From the IMG/VR virus record IMGVR_UViG_3300030098_001006, positions 1 to 28,965 of that record: a stretch of DNA of 28,965 bases. One strand, given 5' to 3'. Shown here one piece after another: positions 8,201 to 14,639 of the stretch (position 1 is the stretch's first letter; every line of letters begins with the position of its first letter). This DNA is from a virus. Under the pieces are notes generated by a model, which was not told the origin of the DNA, made no database searches, and saw only the letters and a program-made list of their open reading frames with translations. A program made the translations under genes and the position numbers.

Positions 8201-8817
8201 CGGCAGATATGAAATTTAGCAAATTAATGATACCACAAACCGCAGATGATTTAGGCATTAAATATGTTAGTAGATTTAACAATATGCCACAAGTATCGGG
8301 TGAATCTCATAAACTGATCTTGCTTGGTACTACCACAAATATTGAAACCACAACATCATATATTCAAGGGGATAGTAATAATATGTCTATTCCAATACCT
8401 GCGCAATCTAATATGATGATTCAAGTAATGGGTATATCTACTGTTGTTAGTAGTTCCAATGCAACATATGGAGTGGGACACACAGAGCAATTTGTATATT
8501 ATACAGCTTTTAGAAATGTAGATGAAACTGTAACTCAAATAGGAACTGCATTAGGTAGAGGTGTTGTGACTAATATAGAGTCAGGTTCTGCTAATTCATT
8601 TTTAGAAATAACCTCTGCAGATGACACAATTACGGGTGGCAAAAAATTACAAATCAATGTTAAGAGTACAGCAGATAATACAACCAAAGTATTTACCCTG
8701 GATGTGAATATGACACTACAACGAATTAACTCATTTAATTATGATACCAATTGGGCGTTGTGGCAAAATGGTCAAAGAATACAATTACAAAATAACGAGT
8801 TTTTAGTATGGAATTAA
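5278..8817 (+). CDS. Large tail tip/baseplate hub protein (putative)
   Basis: The largest protein here, 1179 residues, starting one base inside the preceding stop codon. The N-terminal 130 residues (N-I-S-L-N-F-Q-F-S-D-I-K-E, then G-S-Y-S-Q-T-F-K-L-P-F-T) are characteristic of a large structural protein of Bacteroidetes phages. The middle, about residues 495-570, has a helical segment K-E-F-L-K-D-I-L-E-R-F-N-M-L-V followed by strands, similar to hub proteins; residues about 800-840 include D-S-Y-W-R-I-L-N-I. The last 300 residues are beta-rich with a Cys-containing segment around 880-915 and may be a receptor-facing domain. By size and position it is the best candidate for the tail-tip hub (Tal-like) and possibly the receptor-binding protein. 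No peptidase or glycosidase motif is evident. Confidence 0.55.
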   Translation: MNIRLVAYRPNTTTDTVDTAFELELNEAPNISLNFQFSDIKEPETRKGSYSQTFKLPFTPKNDEFFQSWYNVNIDTLVFSTSKKFNAIIFVGSTPQFDGVLKLKAVYSKARQYEVVVMANSSDLFTEIGDKKVVDAIGSEFDHTFSYNNIKLSWDGSSTSFDNTSSVSLRDADAGVQKVMYPLTVSEVDTFYFPMASANGSGTHLNMNQATLNAISSDTEAAENSTSIEQLKPAVQIKAILKLIIANAGFSYSSDFIDGSYFGKIFMTTCNKVDSVVPPIVSGDPEVWASGSVSGEADWTGEQTAWPPSGTLLILGANEWVDVDSFAPTVAWSDPQGVIQSDGQTFEIKSPAQTMMAFSNFEPYNQFATEPSTFRARLIPVISGVPQYDSDGVLYAPDAEASWEQVGSGTNYIANLDTAMSGFVFNLAENGTPIVGTQYRLQVCVTEDVNTTGYQQTCTFGFNRNSGSNWQVDIISSWAPLTESVVGNTIDISACIDPDLTQKEFLKDILERFNMLVIVDPDNPTNLIIEPYVDYLKSGTIKDWTEKLDVSKEIVVKDTTALQKKVINLTDLEDVDLLNKITSEFNPSYNVWGKYYQTNTTNEFAIGELKNNPVFAPFRVESVYKDSSGSLNVQGPGNLAVHYVFSTETTSDGVVDVLKNTQPKLFYYRGSATNIQTLMSADDVSIFMHKIDSTTVPQTRTAYEFTQYPVCSAWDIDTGIASYVDTLTADNKCLFWGFAPPDNPDNDIFNFNGSVNWSANTLYGLYWSSYLNATYNEDARMMECYLNLNEVDIYSFKYNDEIFIKDSYWRILNIHNYQVGSKVSTKVVLLKAIDTLGPTGAAPIDLGSDCSYTPGTLSDGNNLWLGQFYVWCPAGTPGCTPDVAADPWTGSYTDASCCENLPNAQIDQQVPYEDVYSDNPSLDGLVVCQQVQGDGNNPSNMPAYSNNNTALSMLSKSGLTSYFKAKLNKNFIRGSADMKFSKLMIPQTADDLGIKYVSRFNNMPQVSGESHKLILLGTTTNIETTTSYIQGDSNNMSIPIPAQSNMMIQVMGISTVVSSSNATYGVGHTEQFVYYTAFRNVDETVTQIGTALGRGVVTNIESGSANSFLEITSADDTITGGKKLQINVKSTADNTTKVFTLDVNMTLQRINSFNYDTNWALWQNGQRIQLQNNEFLVWN

Positions 8818-8981
8818 AGAAATATATAGAATCAACAAGCAAAATAATTATACCTACTATTGACCATTTACAATTAGTGGAATATAAAGGCAAAGAATTA
8901 GATTTTGTTTATGGTATGGAAGAATACCACACAAGTTTTAGAAGAATGTTTAAACAATTAATAAGATTAATATGTCAGTAA
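8808..8981 (+). CDS. Small protein between tail tip and tape measure genes
   Basis: A 57-residue frame that starts 10 bases before the end of the tail-tip gene and ends 10 bases after the start of the tape measure gene. It fills the 154-base space between them exactly, which strongly suggests a real, translationally coupled gene. It has no signal peptide or Cys motif; it is amphipathic, with a basic C-terminal helix (S-F-R-R-M-F-K-Q-L-I-R-L). I do not recognise a family. Given its position, a role in tail assembly is plausible, for example as a small minor tail component. Confidence 0.65.
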   Translation: MELKKYIESTSKIIIPTIDHLQLVEYKGKELDFVYGMEEYHTSFRRMFKQLIRLICQ

Positions 8982-10486
8982 AAAGAACTGTTAAACTAGA
9001 TTTAGATGCAGCAGATGTAATAAAAAAGCTAGACAGGATAGAAAAGGAATTAGAGGGTGTTAAAAAGGGTGTAGATGAAAACACCCAAGAGATGGGGCAG
9101 TTAGGTAAAGCTACTGCTGCCACAGCAGATGAAATGGGTACTTTAGCGGGGGGTATAGGTGTAGTTGCACTTGCGTTAAAAGCATTAGCAATAAGTACCG
9201 TATTAAGGGGGTTTGATATGTTTTTTACTGTTCTTAGAAACAATCAAATCATTTTAGATGCCACTAATACAGCATTTGAAACCCTTAACATTTTTATGAA
9301 AGGTTTAATTAATGACATTGTTAGGGTTACAACGACGGGTGTTGTAAAAGATTTTTTTGAAAGTTTTAATAATACAATCCCTATAAAAGAAATGACTAAT
9401 GCTGTTATTAGAGCAACGGGTAAACTTGGGTTTTTTCTTAAAGCGTTGGAATTAGTTGGTCAGGCAACAGGCTTTAATCGTAGATTAGGTGAAGCGAAAG
9501 CTTTAGCAGACCAAATTGTAGAATTAAGAAACGAAGTTTTATTAGCAGAAGCTGACCAAAGGATTTTGCAACTAACCTACCAAAGAGAGGCAGAGATACA
9601 GCGACAAATTAGGGACGATATTCGTAAAACACCTGAAGAAAGGTTAAAAGCCAATGAAAGGTTGGGTGAAATTTTACAGGAGCAATTAGCAGAAGAACAA
9701 AAAGTTGCAGAGAAAAGGTTGGAGTTAGCATTACTTGAACAAAGTACGGATGAAGAAAATGTTCAATTTAAGGTAAATGTAAAAAATGCTATAGCTGATT
9801 TGGCGGAGGTAAAAGAACGGATTACAAGTCAAGAATCAGAACAATTAACCAATCAAGCTTCTTTAGAAGAGGAAGTGTCTAAAGTAACCCAAGAGGGTAT
9901 AGAAAAGGTTATCACACTAAGAATGGAGGGCGCAGAACAAAATGAGATTAGTGTAAATAAAGAAATGCAGGCAAACAAAAAGAGGGTGGACGATGCAAAA
10001 CAAACCTCTGACTCATTAATTGAAATTGAAAAATTAACTGCAGATGCCAAAAGAAATATAGTTGCTAACACTTTAGATGATATTGCAGAATTAATGGGTT
10101 CAGAGTCAAAAGAAGCAAAGGCATTAGCAATAGCGTCTACCCTTATTAATACCTATAGTGCCGCCACAGCAGCATTAGCCGCCCCACCTGTAGGTGCAGG
10201 TCCTATATTTGGTCCTATAGCAGCAGTAGGTGCGATTGCTTCAGGTTTGGCAAATGTCGCTAAAATTAGAGCAACCAAATTACCATATGGTGATGATGGT
10301 GGATTAGATTCGGGTCCACAACCATCAGTACCGCAAGGTTTAAGTGCATCATTAATACCTAATTTAGAGGGTATACAGGGAACGCCTGTTGGTGAGGTTG
10401 CACCTGTCCAGGCATTTGTAGTAGAAAATGATATTTCAAGTGCTCAAGCGTTGCAGGAAGAACTAGATATTCAATCCACATTATAA
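8972..10486 (+). CDS. Tape measure protein
   Basis: A 504-residue, largely helical protein. Order of features: an N-terminal coiled-coil-like segment (about 5-50, with K-L-D-R-I-E-K-E-L-E-G-V), a hydrophobic Gly/Ala region at about 55-80, a long charged coiled coil from about 170 to 370 rich in E, K, Q and A, and a second hydrophobic block at about 385-430 (T-Y-S-A-A-T-A-A-L-A-A-P-P, then G-P-I-F-G-P-I-A-A-V-G-A-I). This last pattern is typical of C-terminal regions of tape measure proteins in Bacteroidetes phages. The tape measure sets tail length and leaves the tail during DNA ejection. At about 500 residues it is short for the family and predicts a short siphovirus tail. Its presence, with a tail chaperone pair and a tube protein, argues against a podovirus. 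Confidence 0.78.
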   Translation: MSVKRTVKLDLDAADVIKKLDRIEKELEGVKKGVDENTQEMGQLGKATAATADEMGTLAGGIGVVALALKALAISTVLRGFDMFFTVLRNNQIILDATNTAFETLNIFMKGLINDIVRVTTTGVVKDFFESFNNTIPIKEMTNAVIRATGKLGFFLKALELVGQATGFNRRLGEAKALADQIVELRNEVLLAEADQRILQLTYQREAEIQRQIRDDIRKTPEERLKANERLGEILQEQLAEEQKVAEKRLELALLEQSTDEENVQFKVNVKNAIADLAEVKERITSQESEQLTNQASLEEEVSKVTQEGIEKVITLRMEGAEQNEISVNKEMQANKKRVDDAKQTSDSLIEIEKLTADAKRNIVANTLDDIAELMGSESKEAKALAIASTLINTYSAATAALAAPPVGAGPIFGPIAAVGAIASGLANVAKIRATKLPYGDDGGLDSGPQPSVPQGLSASLIPNLEGIQGTPVGEVAPVQAFVVENDISSAQALQEELDIQSTL

Positions 10487-10513
10487 ACAAAAAAACAAAA
10501 TTTATATTTATTA
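10485..10513 (+). promoter_or_regulatory. Bipartite late-promoter candidate, copy 2
   Basis: AAACAA at 10485-10490 (overlapping the tape measure stop codon), exactly ten bases, then TTTATATTTATTA at 10501-10513; the protease ATG is at 10519. Same element and spacing as the copies at 2062, 11522 and 13952. Confidence 0.7.
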
Positions 10514-10518
10514 GTGTT

Positions 10519-11514
10519 ATGGCAAAAAAACGAAAACTTATAGAATTAATAATAGATGAAACTGCAGACCACTTTGGAGTTGATGCTATTAGTGTTGTTA
10601 AATTTCCTGCTATAGAGGAAAATTTTGTGTTCTTCAATAATGACTTTTTATCATTAGCAAAAGTAGATGAAGAAAAGAAACAATTAATTGGTGCAATTCT
10701 GATTCCTGATAAAAAGATTCCAAGACTAGATAAAGACACCAATGAGGAATACGATGTGTTCTTTACTAAAGATACCATTAAACAAGCGCAGAAGCTATTT
10801 ATGGCTAGTTTAAACAACAATAATCACACCCTTGAACATAAAGAGCCAATACAGGGTTTAACTGTCGTAGAATCGTGGATTAAAGAAGATAAGAAATATG
10901 ACAAGTCAAATATGTATGGCTTTAATAATTTGCCTGTGGGTAGTTGGTTTGTACAAGTAAGTGCAGAAAACAATCCTGAAATTTGGGACGCTATAAAAAA
11001 CAAAGAAGTTCGTGGTTTTAGTATTGAGGGGTATTTTACAGACAAATTAATTGAAGCATCTAAACAAAAAGACATTTTAGATGAAGTGTGTGAAGATTGT
11101 CCTGATGAATTTATGATGGGTAAAATTAAAGATGTTATTCTACAAAATGAATTAAGACCTGTAGGCGCATTAGATGGTGAGCCATTATTTAGAACAAAAG
11201 AAGAAGCTATGTTATATGCTGAAATGTTTAAAGGTTGCTCAGGCGCACATTCGCACAATGTGGATGGGGTTAAACTATTTATGCCTTGTGATGATCATTC
11301 TGCAGCTACAATGCGAGAAGAACACGCCGAAACAGGACGAAAAAAAAGAAAGAAAAAATACAAAATGTTAGAATATGTTGCATATGCTAAAAGAAAAGCT
11401 ATGTTAAAGTATTCGTGGGATGATTGTATGAGAGACCAAATCAAGGAATATGGTAACAAAGAAACGGCAGCTAAAGTCTGTGCCGCTATCAAAAATAAGA
11501 CAGTAAAACGCTAA
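10519..11514 (+). CDS. XkdF-like prohead serine protease with Cys/His C-terminal region
   Basis: A 331-residue protein. Residues about 1-180 match the XkdF/S78-like prohead protease layout: V-D-A-I-S-V-V-K-F-P-A-I near the start, Q-L-I-G-A-I-L-I-P-D-K at 55-65, T-L-E-H-K-E with candidate catalytic His107, and V-R-G-F-S-I-E-G-Y-F with candidate catalytic Ser168. The rest is an extension with a Cys/His cluster (C-S-G-A-H-S-H at 240-246 and M-P-C-D-D-H at 255-260) and a final region with Cys303 and Cys321 in an S-W-D-D-C ... K-V-C-A-A-I-K pattern that recurs in phage prohead proteins. It stands directly before the scaffold and capsid genes, where a maturation protease is expected. Its job would be cleavage of the scaffold and possibly the capsid protein during prohead maturation. 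Confidence 0.78.
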   Translation: MAKKRKLIELIIDETADHFGVDAISVVKFPAIEENFVFFNNDFLSLAKVDEEKKQLIGAILIPDKKIPRLDKDTNEEYDVFFTKDTIKQAQKLFMASLNNNNHTLEHKEPIQGLTVVESWIKEDKKYDKSNMYGFNNLPVGSWFVQVSAENNPEIWDAIKNKEVRGFSIEGYFTDKLIEASKQKDILDEVCEDCPDEFMMGKIKDVILQNELRPVGALDGEPLFRTKEEAMLYAEMFKGCSGAHSHNVDGVKLFMPCDDHSAATMREEHAETGRKKRKKKYKMLEYVAYAKRKAMLKYSWDDCMRDQIKEYGNKETAAKVCAAIKNKTVKR

Positions 11515-11521
11515 AAGAAAT

Positions 11522-11550
11522 AAACAATTTAAACACCTTTATATTTATTA
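11522..11550 (+). promoter_or_regulatory. Bipartite late-promoter candidate, copy 3
   Basis: AAACAA at 11522-11527, ten bases, then TTTATATTTATTA at 11538-11550; the scaffold ATG is at 11556. It lies in the 41-base gap between protease and scaffold and would give the scaffold-capsid pair its own strong transcript, ending at the terminator at 13249. Confidence 0.7.
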
Positions 11551-11555
11551 ATGTT

Positions 11556-12248
11556 ATGGGAACTCTAGAAAAAATTTTAAATATCTTAAAAATGAAAAAT
11601 GAACCTAAATCTTATAGCGTAAAGTTTTACGCTGAAATGAAATTAGATGATGGTCGTGTAATTGCTACAGAAGATGAGCAATTTATGATTGGGTCTAAAG
11701 TATTTGCCGTTGGTGATGATGGCGAAGCGGAAGCGTTGGTAGCAGGTAGCTATACAATGGAAAACGGTAATAAAATGACTATCGGGGATTCATCTGAAAT
11801 ATTAGATTTAGGTGAAGAAAAAGAAGCCGAAGATGTTGAAGCATCTGAAGAAGAACTTTCTGAAGAAGTTGCTGAAGAATCTAAAGAAGAAGAATTAGCT
11901 GAAGATGATGAAGCGGCAGTTGATGATTGGGCAGGAATGGAAAAAAGAATTAAAAATTTAGAAGATGCCGTAGCTGATCTAAAAGCAGATAAAGTAGAAG
12001 CATCTACTGAATTGTCTGAAGAAACTGAAGAAGATTCTGAAGAAGAAAAAACTGAAATGAGTTCAGAAATAATTGGTGAACTTATGACACAAGTTGAAGA
12101 ACTTAAAACTAAGATAGTGGAATTAAGCGGTGAACCTGCAACGGAGGGTATTAAATACAATCCACAGGGTGAGCATTTTAATTCTACTGTTGATTTAAAG
12201 AAACTGTCTACAAGAGAAAGGGCAGCATATTACATTAACAATAAATGA
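11556..12248 (+). CDS. Capsid scaffold protein (acidic)
   Basis: A 230-residue, strongly acidic protein. The N-terminal 85 residues form a small beta-rich domain (E-M-K-L-D-D-G-R-V-I, F-M-I-G-S-K-V-F-A-V-G). The middle, about 86-180, is dominated by Glu, Asp and Ser with a coiled coil (M-E-K-R-I-K-N-L-E-D-A-V-A-D-L-K near 129-144). A short C-terminal helix (L-S-T-R-E-R-A-A-Y-Y-I) may contact the capsid protein. Composition, length and position between protease and capsid genes are those of a phage scaffold. The stop codon overlaps the first possible ATG of the capsid gene. The Glu-rich stretch is encoded by repeated GAA codons. Scaffold would be removed by the upstream protease. Confidence 0.8.
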   Translation: MGTLEKILNILKMKNEPKSYSVKFYAEMKLDDGRVIATEDEQFMIGSKVFAVGDDGEAEALVAGSYTMENGNKMTIGDSSEILDLGEEKEAEDVEASEEELSEEVAEESKEEELAEDDEAAVDDWAGMEKRIKNLEDAVADLKADKVEASTELSEETEEDSEEEKTEMSSEIIGELMTQVEELKTKIVELSGEPATEGIKYNPQGEHFNSTVDLKKLSTRERAAYYINNK

Positions 12249-12256
12249 TTTTAAAA

Positions 12257-13234
12257 ATGGCAAATAATAAATATAATTTAAGTAAAGATTATCAGTTTGA
12301 TATAACCGTAACTGATAACACCTATGCAGGTAAATTAGCATTGCCTTATGTAACGGCTGCGGTAAAGTCACCTGATACTATCGCTAAAGGATATGTAAGA
12401 CAAATAGACGGTTTAAACAGAAAAGCAGTAATTTCTAATTTAGGCGTTAGTGACCCTGTGGTTGCTGCGGCTTGTGCTTTTTCATCGGGTGATGATACAT
12501 CATTAACTGAGCAAGTTCTGACATTAACTGATATGAAAGTTAATGAAGAAGTTTGTAGAGGAACTGTATTTCCGACTTGGATTGGGGAAAATATGGATAG
12601 AAATGGTAACTTACCAGGAACATTTGAGGACTTTTTATTAGCATCTATTGCAGCAAAAGCAGGTGCGCATATCGAAAATATGATATGGAAAGGTTCTTCA
12701 CCTTTTGGTGTTGGTTTCCAATCAGATGATGGTTCTTTAGATGAAACAGGTGCTGATGCTTCTGCAATGAAAGATTTTCACGAAGTTGATTTAGATGGTG
12801 CTATTACTACTGCTGATATTTTAACTGATTTAGCGGCAGTTTATGATAAAGCAGTTGCTTCTGCTGTAGGTATTATATCTAAACCAGGTTTCGGTTTTTA
12901 TATGAATCAAAAAACTTACGCTTTATATGCACAGAAATTAGCATCTGAAACTACATTCCAAGCATTGGGTGCTGCAGGTCAATTTAGTGGATTAACTTAT
13001 ATGGGCTTTCCTATTTATGTTTGTCCTGGTATGTTTAACGATACAATCGTTGCTACATATCCTGAAAACCTTGTAGTGGGAACAAACCTTGCAACTGATT
13101 GGACAGAAGCAAGAGTTATACCTACTTATCAATATGATGGTTCAGACAATGTAAGAGTTGTAATGAACTTTGCAATGGGTGTACAAACTGCAGTAGGTAC
13201 AGATGGTGTATACGCTACATCTGTTTGGACTTAA
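12257..13234 (+). CDS. Major capsid protein (HK97 fold)
   Basis: About 325 residues. I prefer the ATG at 12257 (M-A-N-N-K-Y), which has the better A-rich leader; an in-frame ATG at 12245 overlaps the scaffold stop and would add four residues. The protein has an N-terminal arm, then V-C-R-G-T-V-F-P-T-W (about 95-104), a motif close to the conserved V-C-K-x-x-F-x-x-x-W of Bacteroidetes phage capsid proteins, and a helix F-L-L-A-S-I-A-A-K-A-G-A-H-I-E-N-M-I-W like the spine helix region. The second half (G-L-T-Y-M-G-F-P-I-Y-V-C-P-G-M) resembles the P-loop and A-domain strands of HK97-fold shells. It forms the icosahedral head. A strong terminator follows 15 bases after the stop codon. Confidence 0.85.
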   Translation: MANNKYNLSKDYQFDITVTDNTYAGKLALPYVTAAVKSPDTIAKGYVRQIDGLNRKAVISNLGVSDPVVAAACAFSSGDDTSLTEQVLTLTDMKVNEEVCRGTVFPTWIGENMDRNGNLPGTFEDFLLASIAAKAGAHIENMIWKGSSPFGVGFQSDDGSLDETGADASAMKDFHEVDLDGAITTADILTDLAAVYDKAVASAVGIISKPGFGFYMNQKTYALYAQKLASETTFQALGAAGQFSGLTYMGFPIYVCPGMFNDTIVATYPENLVVGTNLATDWTEARVIPTYQYDGSDNVRVVMNFAMGVQTAVGTDGVYATSVWT

Positions 13235-13248
13235 TAGATACTTTAAAT

Positions 13249-13277
13249 GGGGAGTTGTAATATACTCCCCTTTTATT
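13249..13277 (+). terminator. Rho-independent terminator after capsid gene
   Basis: Stem GGGGAGT (13249-13255) pairs with ACTCCCC (13264-13270), eight-base loop, followed by TTTTATT. It is one of the few GC-rich stretches in this AT-rich genome. It closes the scaffold-capsid unit; read-through would be needed to reach the tail tube gene if that gene has no promoter of its own. Confidence 0.88.
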
Positions 13278-13299
13278 AACTTTTAAAAATTAATAAAAA

Positions 13300-13893
13300 A
13301 TGGCTTGTGATATAACAAGAGGACGATTAATAGACTGTAAAGATACTGTAGGTGGTTTAAAAGCTATTTATATTGCTAAATCTTATTCTAATAATGTTTC
13401 TGCGGCTGCAACTATAAACGCAACTGAGATGACTACGGCAGGTTTTGCTACTTGGTCTTGTTGTGGTGGTACTGTGGAAGTATTTAAATATGATTTAATA
13501 CCTAATTTATCAAGTTTGAATGTTACTATAAATTCAGACAATGCTAATGGAACTACATTTTTTACACAAGCATTATCTGTAACATTGCAAAAGATAGATC
13601 ACGATATGACAAATGAATTGCGGTTAATTGCATATAGTAGAGCGCAAATCTTTGTTCAAGATTCAAACGACAATGTGTTTTTATTAGGTATAGACAATGG
13701 TTGCTATGTAACGGGTGGAACTGTAATTACAGGTACTGCTAAAGGTGATTTAAATGGTTATACTATAGAATGGGGTGCAGAAGAAAATAATGCCTTAGTT
13801 CAATTACCTGCAAGTGCGGGTGCAGCAACTGCTAAATATCCATTTGATGGATTATCTGACGAAGCTAACTTAACAATTACATCGGGAAGTTAA
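13300..13893 (+). CDS. Major tail (tube) protein
   Basis: A 197-residue protein with the features of Bacteroidetes siphophage tube proteins: the start M-A-C-D-I-T-R-G-R with D-C-K-D-T-V-G-G-L-K-A-I-Y-I-A (about 12-27), a central F-F-T-Q-A-L-S-V-T-L-Q-K-I-D segment, and late on G-I-D-N-G-C-Y-V-T-G-G-T ... G-D-L-N-G-Y-T-I-E-W. The fold is predicted to be mainly beta strands, as in tail tube subunits that stack as hexameric rings. Four Cys before residue 60 (C3, C13, C54, C55) are notable. The gene stands alone between two strong terminators and has no copy of the bipartite element in its 65-base leader, so its expression probably depends on read-through from the capsid unit. Position between capsid and portal is unusual. 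Confidence 0.72.
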   Translation: MACDITRGRLIDCKDTVGGLKAIYIAKSYSNNVSAAATINATEMTTAGFATWSCCGGTVEVFKYDLIPNLSSLNVTINSDNANGTTFFTQALSVTLQKIDHDMTNELRLIAYSRAQIFVQDSNDNVFLLGIDNGCYVTGGTVITGTAKGDLNGYTIEWGAEENNALVQLPASAGAATAKYPFDGLSDEANLTITSGS

Positions 13894-13912
13894 TCGTTAC
13901 TCTAATACAAAT

Positions 13913-13941
13913 AAAAAGGGGGTATTTTTGCCCCTTTTTTT
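13913..13941 (+). terminator. Rho-independent terminator after tail tube gene
   Basis: AAAAAGGGG (13913-13921) pairs with CCCCTTTTT (13931-13939), nine-base loop, ending in a run of T to 13941. It is symmetrical with A on the 5' side, so it may work in both directions. A copy of the bipartite element begins 11 bases further on. Confidence 0.92.
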
Positions 13942-13951
13942 GTACATTAAA

Positions 13952-13980
13952 AAACAATTATTTAATTTTTATATTTATAA
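13952..13980 (+). promoter_or_regulatory. Bipartite late-promoter candidate, copy 4
   Basis: AAACAA at 13952-13957, ten bases, then TTTATATTTATAA at 13968-13980; the next ATG is at 13991. The element sits directly behind a terminator, exactly where a new promoter is needed, which supports a promoter function over a translational one. Confidence 0.72.
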
Positions 13981-13990
13981 TAAAGATAGT

Positions 13991-14158
13991 ATGGCTTGGA
14001 AACTAAAAAAAGAATGGGAAGGTAAGAGCATCGACTCTATTAGAATACCTTTAGATGATTTGACGCAAGAGCAAATAATGAAACTTAGGGATAATGTAAG
14101 AAACAATTTATTCATAGAAGAAAAACCTAAAAAGAAGAAGAAAGATGTTTCAATTTGA
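13991..14158 (+). CDS. Small conserved structural-region protein
   Basis: A 55-residue protein beginning M-A-W-K-L-K-K-E-W-E-G-K-S. The frame stays open upstream into the terminator, but the ATG at 13991 is the first real start behind the promoter candidate. The sequence has a short beta part (S-I-R-I-P-L-D-D-L) then a helix (T-Q-E-Q-I-M-K-L-R-D-N-V) and a lysine-rich C-terminus. Small proteins of this layout are common in the structural region of Bacteroidetes phages, with no known function. It overlaps the next gene by 14 bases and is the first gene of the unit leading to the portal. Confidence 0.7.
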   Translation: MAWKLKKEWEGKSIDSIRIPLDDLTQEQIMKLRDNVRNNLFIEEKPKKKKKDVSI

Positions 14159-14630
14159 AGTAGCGGGGGCTTCTTGGGATAATTATTTTTATATTAACCT
14201 CTATGACAAGATGGTTAAGAATGGTAATGAATTTACGCAAAAACCCGTATTTGCAATAACAAGCCAACAAACAGGAAAACAAAAACTTTTTTTTCCTAAT
14301 ACTTGGGCTATGAGTTCACATTACGAAAGGTATTATAAGTTTGTGGTTAAATATATAAAAACAGAGGTGGATGGTGTTTTTTATCCTGGAAACGGTTGGA
14401 TAGCATTAAACAATAAAGATTTTCCTTATGGTTTTTATGATTTACAATTATATCAAAAGAAGTATGGATTTACCACTTTAGATTTAGATAATGTTGAGGG
14501 TGTTATTTATACAGGACTTTTGAATGTTAAACCGTTAGACGCTTCAGATATAAGTGTTGAAGTTCAATATAACCAATATAATGACAATGATTCAGACACA
14601 GATAATGTTTATGTAACCGCCACACTATAA
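14145..14630 (+). CDS. Hypothetical structural protein
   Basis: A 161-residue, aromatic-rich protein predicted to be mostly beta strands (F-Y-I-N-L-Y-D, Y-Y-K-F-V-V-K-Y, Y-G-F-Y-D-L-Q-L-Y). The C-terminal part (G-V-I-Y-T-G-L-L-N-V-K-P) resembles a segment shared by small structural proteins near the portal or capsid genes in Flavobacteriia phages. No signal peptide, metal site or catalytic motif is visible. It begins inside the preceding gene and ends nine bases before the portal start. A head decoration, plug or neck role is possible; I cannot choose between these. Confidence 0.55.
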   Translation: MFQFEVAGASWDNYFYINLYDKMVKNGNEFTQKPVFAITSQQTGKQKLFFPNTWAMSSHYERYYKFVVKYIKTEVDGVFYPGNGWIALNNKDFPYGFYDLQLYQKKYGFTTLDLDNVEGVIYTGLLNVKPLDASDISVEVQYNQYNDNDSDTDNVYVTATL

Positions 14631-14639
14631 GAAATTAAT

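Noticed and set aside
10359-10820. 153-codon open frame on the minus strand
   Set aside because: It lies across the end of the tape measure gene and the start of the protease gene, covers a promoter candidate on the other strand, and its translation looks like the reverse of coding sequence; all other genes run on the + strand.
11750-12160. 136-codon minus-strand frame rich in Ser
   Set aside because: It is the reverse of the GAA-rich (Glu) part of the scaffold gene, which automatically reads as Ser-rich in the other direction.
13928-13990. Upstream extension of the 55-residue gene to a TTG at 13928
   Set aside because: The extension would be encoded by terminator and promoter sequence; the ATG at 13991 is the sensible start.
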